The notes under the pieces: generated by a model
Database searches by the model: none
What the model saw: only the letters and a program-made list of their open reading frames with translations
Told to the model about the DNA's origin: nothing
Made by a program: the position numbers and the translations under genes
Part shown: in pieces, positions 63,924-64,000 of the stretch
Position numbering within the stretch: the stretch's first letter is position 1
Layout of the letters: each line of letters opens with the position of its first letter
Assembly: GCA_030739585.1 (NCBI GenBank)
Contig: JASLYX010000001.1
Coordinates: 248,001 to 312,000, forward strand
Reading direction: 5' to 3'
DNA: 64,000 bases
Source: Candidatus Bathyarchaeota archaeon
GTDB lineage: Archaea; Thermoproteota; Bathyarchaeia; TCS64

Positions 63924-63999
63924 GCTCCCGTCGTCTAGTCCGGCCAAGGATGCGGGCCTCTCGAGCCCGAGATCCCGGGTTCAAATCCCGGCGGGAGCA
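63924..63999 (+). tRNA. tRNA-Glu (anticodon CUC)
   Basis: A full cloverleaf reads from GCTCCCG (63924) to CGGGAGC plus the discriminator A (63999). The anticodon stem CGGGC/GCCCG encloses the loop CTCTCGA with anticodon CTC. The T arm is CCGGG-TTCAAAT-CCCGG. No intron is present. A TATA-like ATATTTTTAT lies near 63885. The gene ends at the window edge. Confidence 0.95.
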
Positions 64000-64000
64000 C

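Noticed and set aside
1-64000. CRISPR arrays, transposase genes or integrases
   Set aside because: No regularly spaced direct repeats and no recognisable transposase or integrase frame were seen; only a possible IS605-like end near 52340-52420 was kept as a low-confidence idea.

Overview
The window looks like a chromosome segment of an uncultivated anaerobic archaeon that fixes or oxidises C1 units by the archaeal (tetrahydromethanopterin-type) Wood-Ljungdahl pathway. The archaeal signs are CdhABCDE-type CO dehydrogenase/acetyl-CoA synthase, formylmethanofuran dehydrogenase with Ftr, an RpoD carrying Fe-S clusters, uS13-uS4-uS11-RpoD-eL18 gene order, a thermosome, archaeal CTP-dependent riboflavin kinase, RtcB plus archease, TATA-type promoters and frequent TTG/GTG starts. 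A TACK archaeon, perhaps Bathyarchaeia-like, is my best guess, but this is inference from gene content. No mcr, mtr or hydrogenase gene is in the window, so methanogenesis is not supported here.

Layout. 1-6.6 kb: end of a class V aminotransferase, a decayed gene, archease-guaA, a LarA-superfamily protein lacking the usual catalytic residues, riboflavin kinase/regulator with a palindromic operator candidate, and rtcB. 6.7-8.6 kb: a winged-helix regulator, an HD-domain protein and small genes. 8.7-18.2 kb (minus strand): one operon cdhA-cdhB-cdhC-cdhD-cdhE-cooC-cooC-cofE-like, preceded by a ygbA-like gene. 19.1-22.1 kb: pyruvate:ferredoxin oxidoreductase (fused gamma-delta, alpha, beta). 22.9-29.0 kb (minus strand): fwdD-fwdB-fwdA-ftr-fwdC and a RimK-type glutamate ligase that fits MptN. 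29.3-31.7 kb: two membrane proteins.

32.0-40.0 kb: an operon for an exported type II DMSO-reductase-family molybdoenzyme. It holds a Tat-signal catalytic subunit, a NarH-like Fe-S subunit, an ethylbenzene-dehydrogenase-gamma-like haem domain fused to two PKD domains and a C-terminal membrane anchor, a TorD-like chaperone, and an unrecognised polytopic membrane protein. I think this is the most unusual system in the window.

40.0-45.2 kb: Gfo/Idh/MocA oxidoreductase, the ribosomal protein/RpoD cluster, and an F420-type luciferase-family oxidoreductase. 45.3-50.3 kb: a DUF255 thioredoxin-domain protein and a MoxR-VWA pair. 50.4-52.3 kb: a frameshifted DsrE-type pseudogene, then a hemerythrin protein coupled to a small Cys-rich protein. 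52.3-59.1 kb: a candidate small RNA, two surface proteins with similar IPGFP C-terminal anchors, a NicX/M29-like enzyme, formamidase, and two amidohydrolases. 59.2-64 kb: thermosome, DUF4438, TusA with a siroheme nitrite/sulfite reductase, and tRNA-Glu(CUC).

Together these genes describe an acetyl-CoA-pathway anaerobe. Fwd/Ftr handle the formyl level of the methyl branch, CODH/ACS makes acetyl-CoA, POR links it to pyruvate, and the molybdoenzyme complex may provide a route to an external electron acceptor or donor. Several genes point to nitrogen-oxide or redox stress (ygbA-like, hemerythrin, siroheme reductase). Identifications are by reading motifs; no database search was possible.
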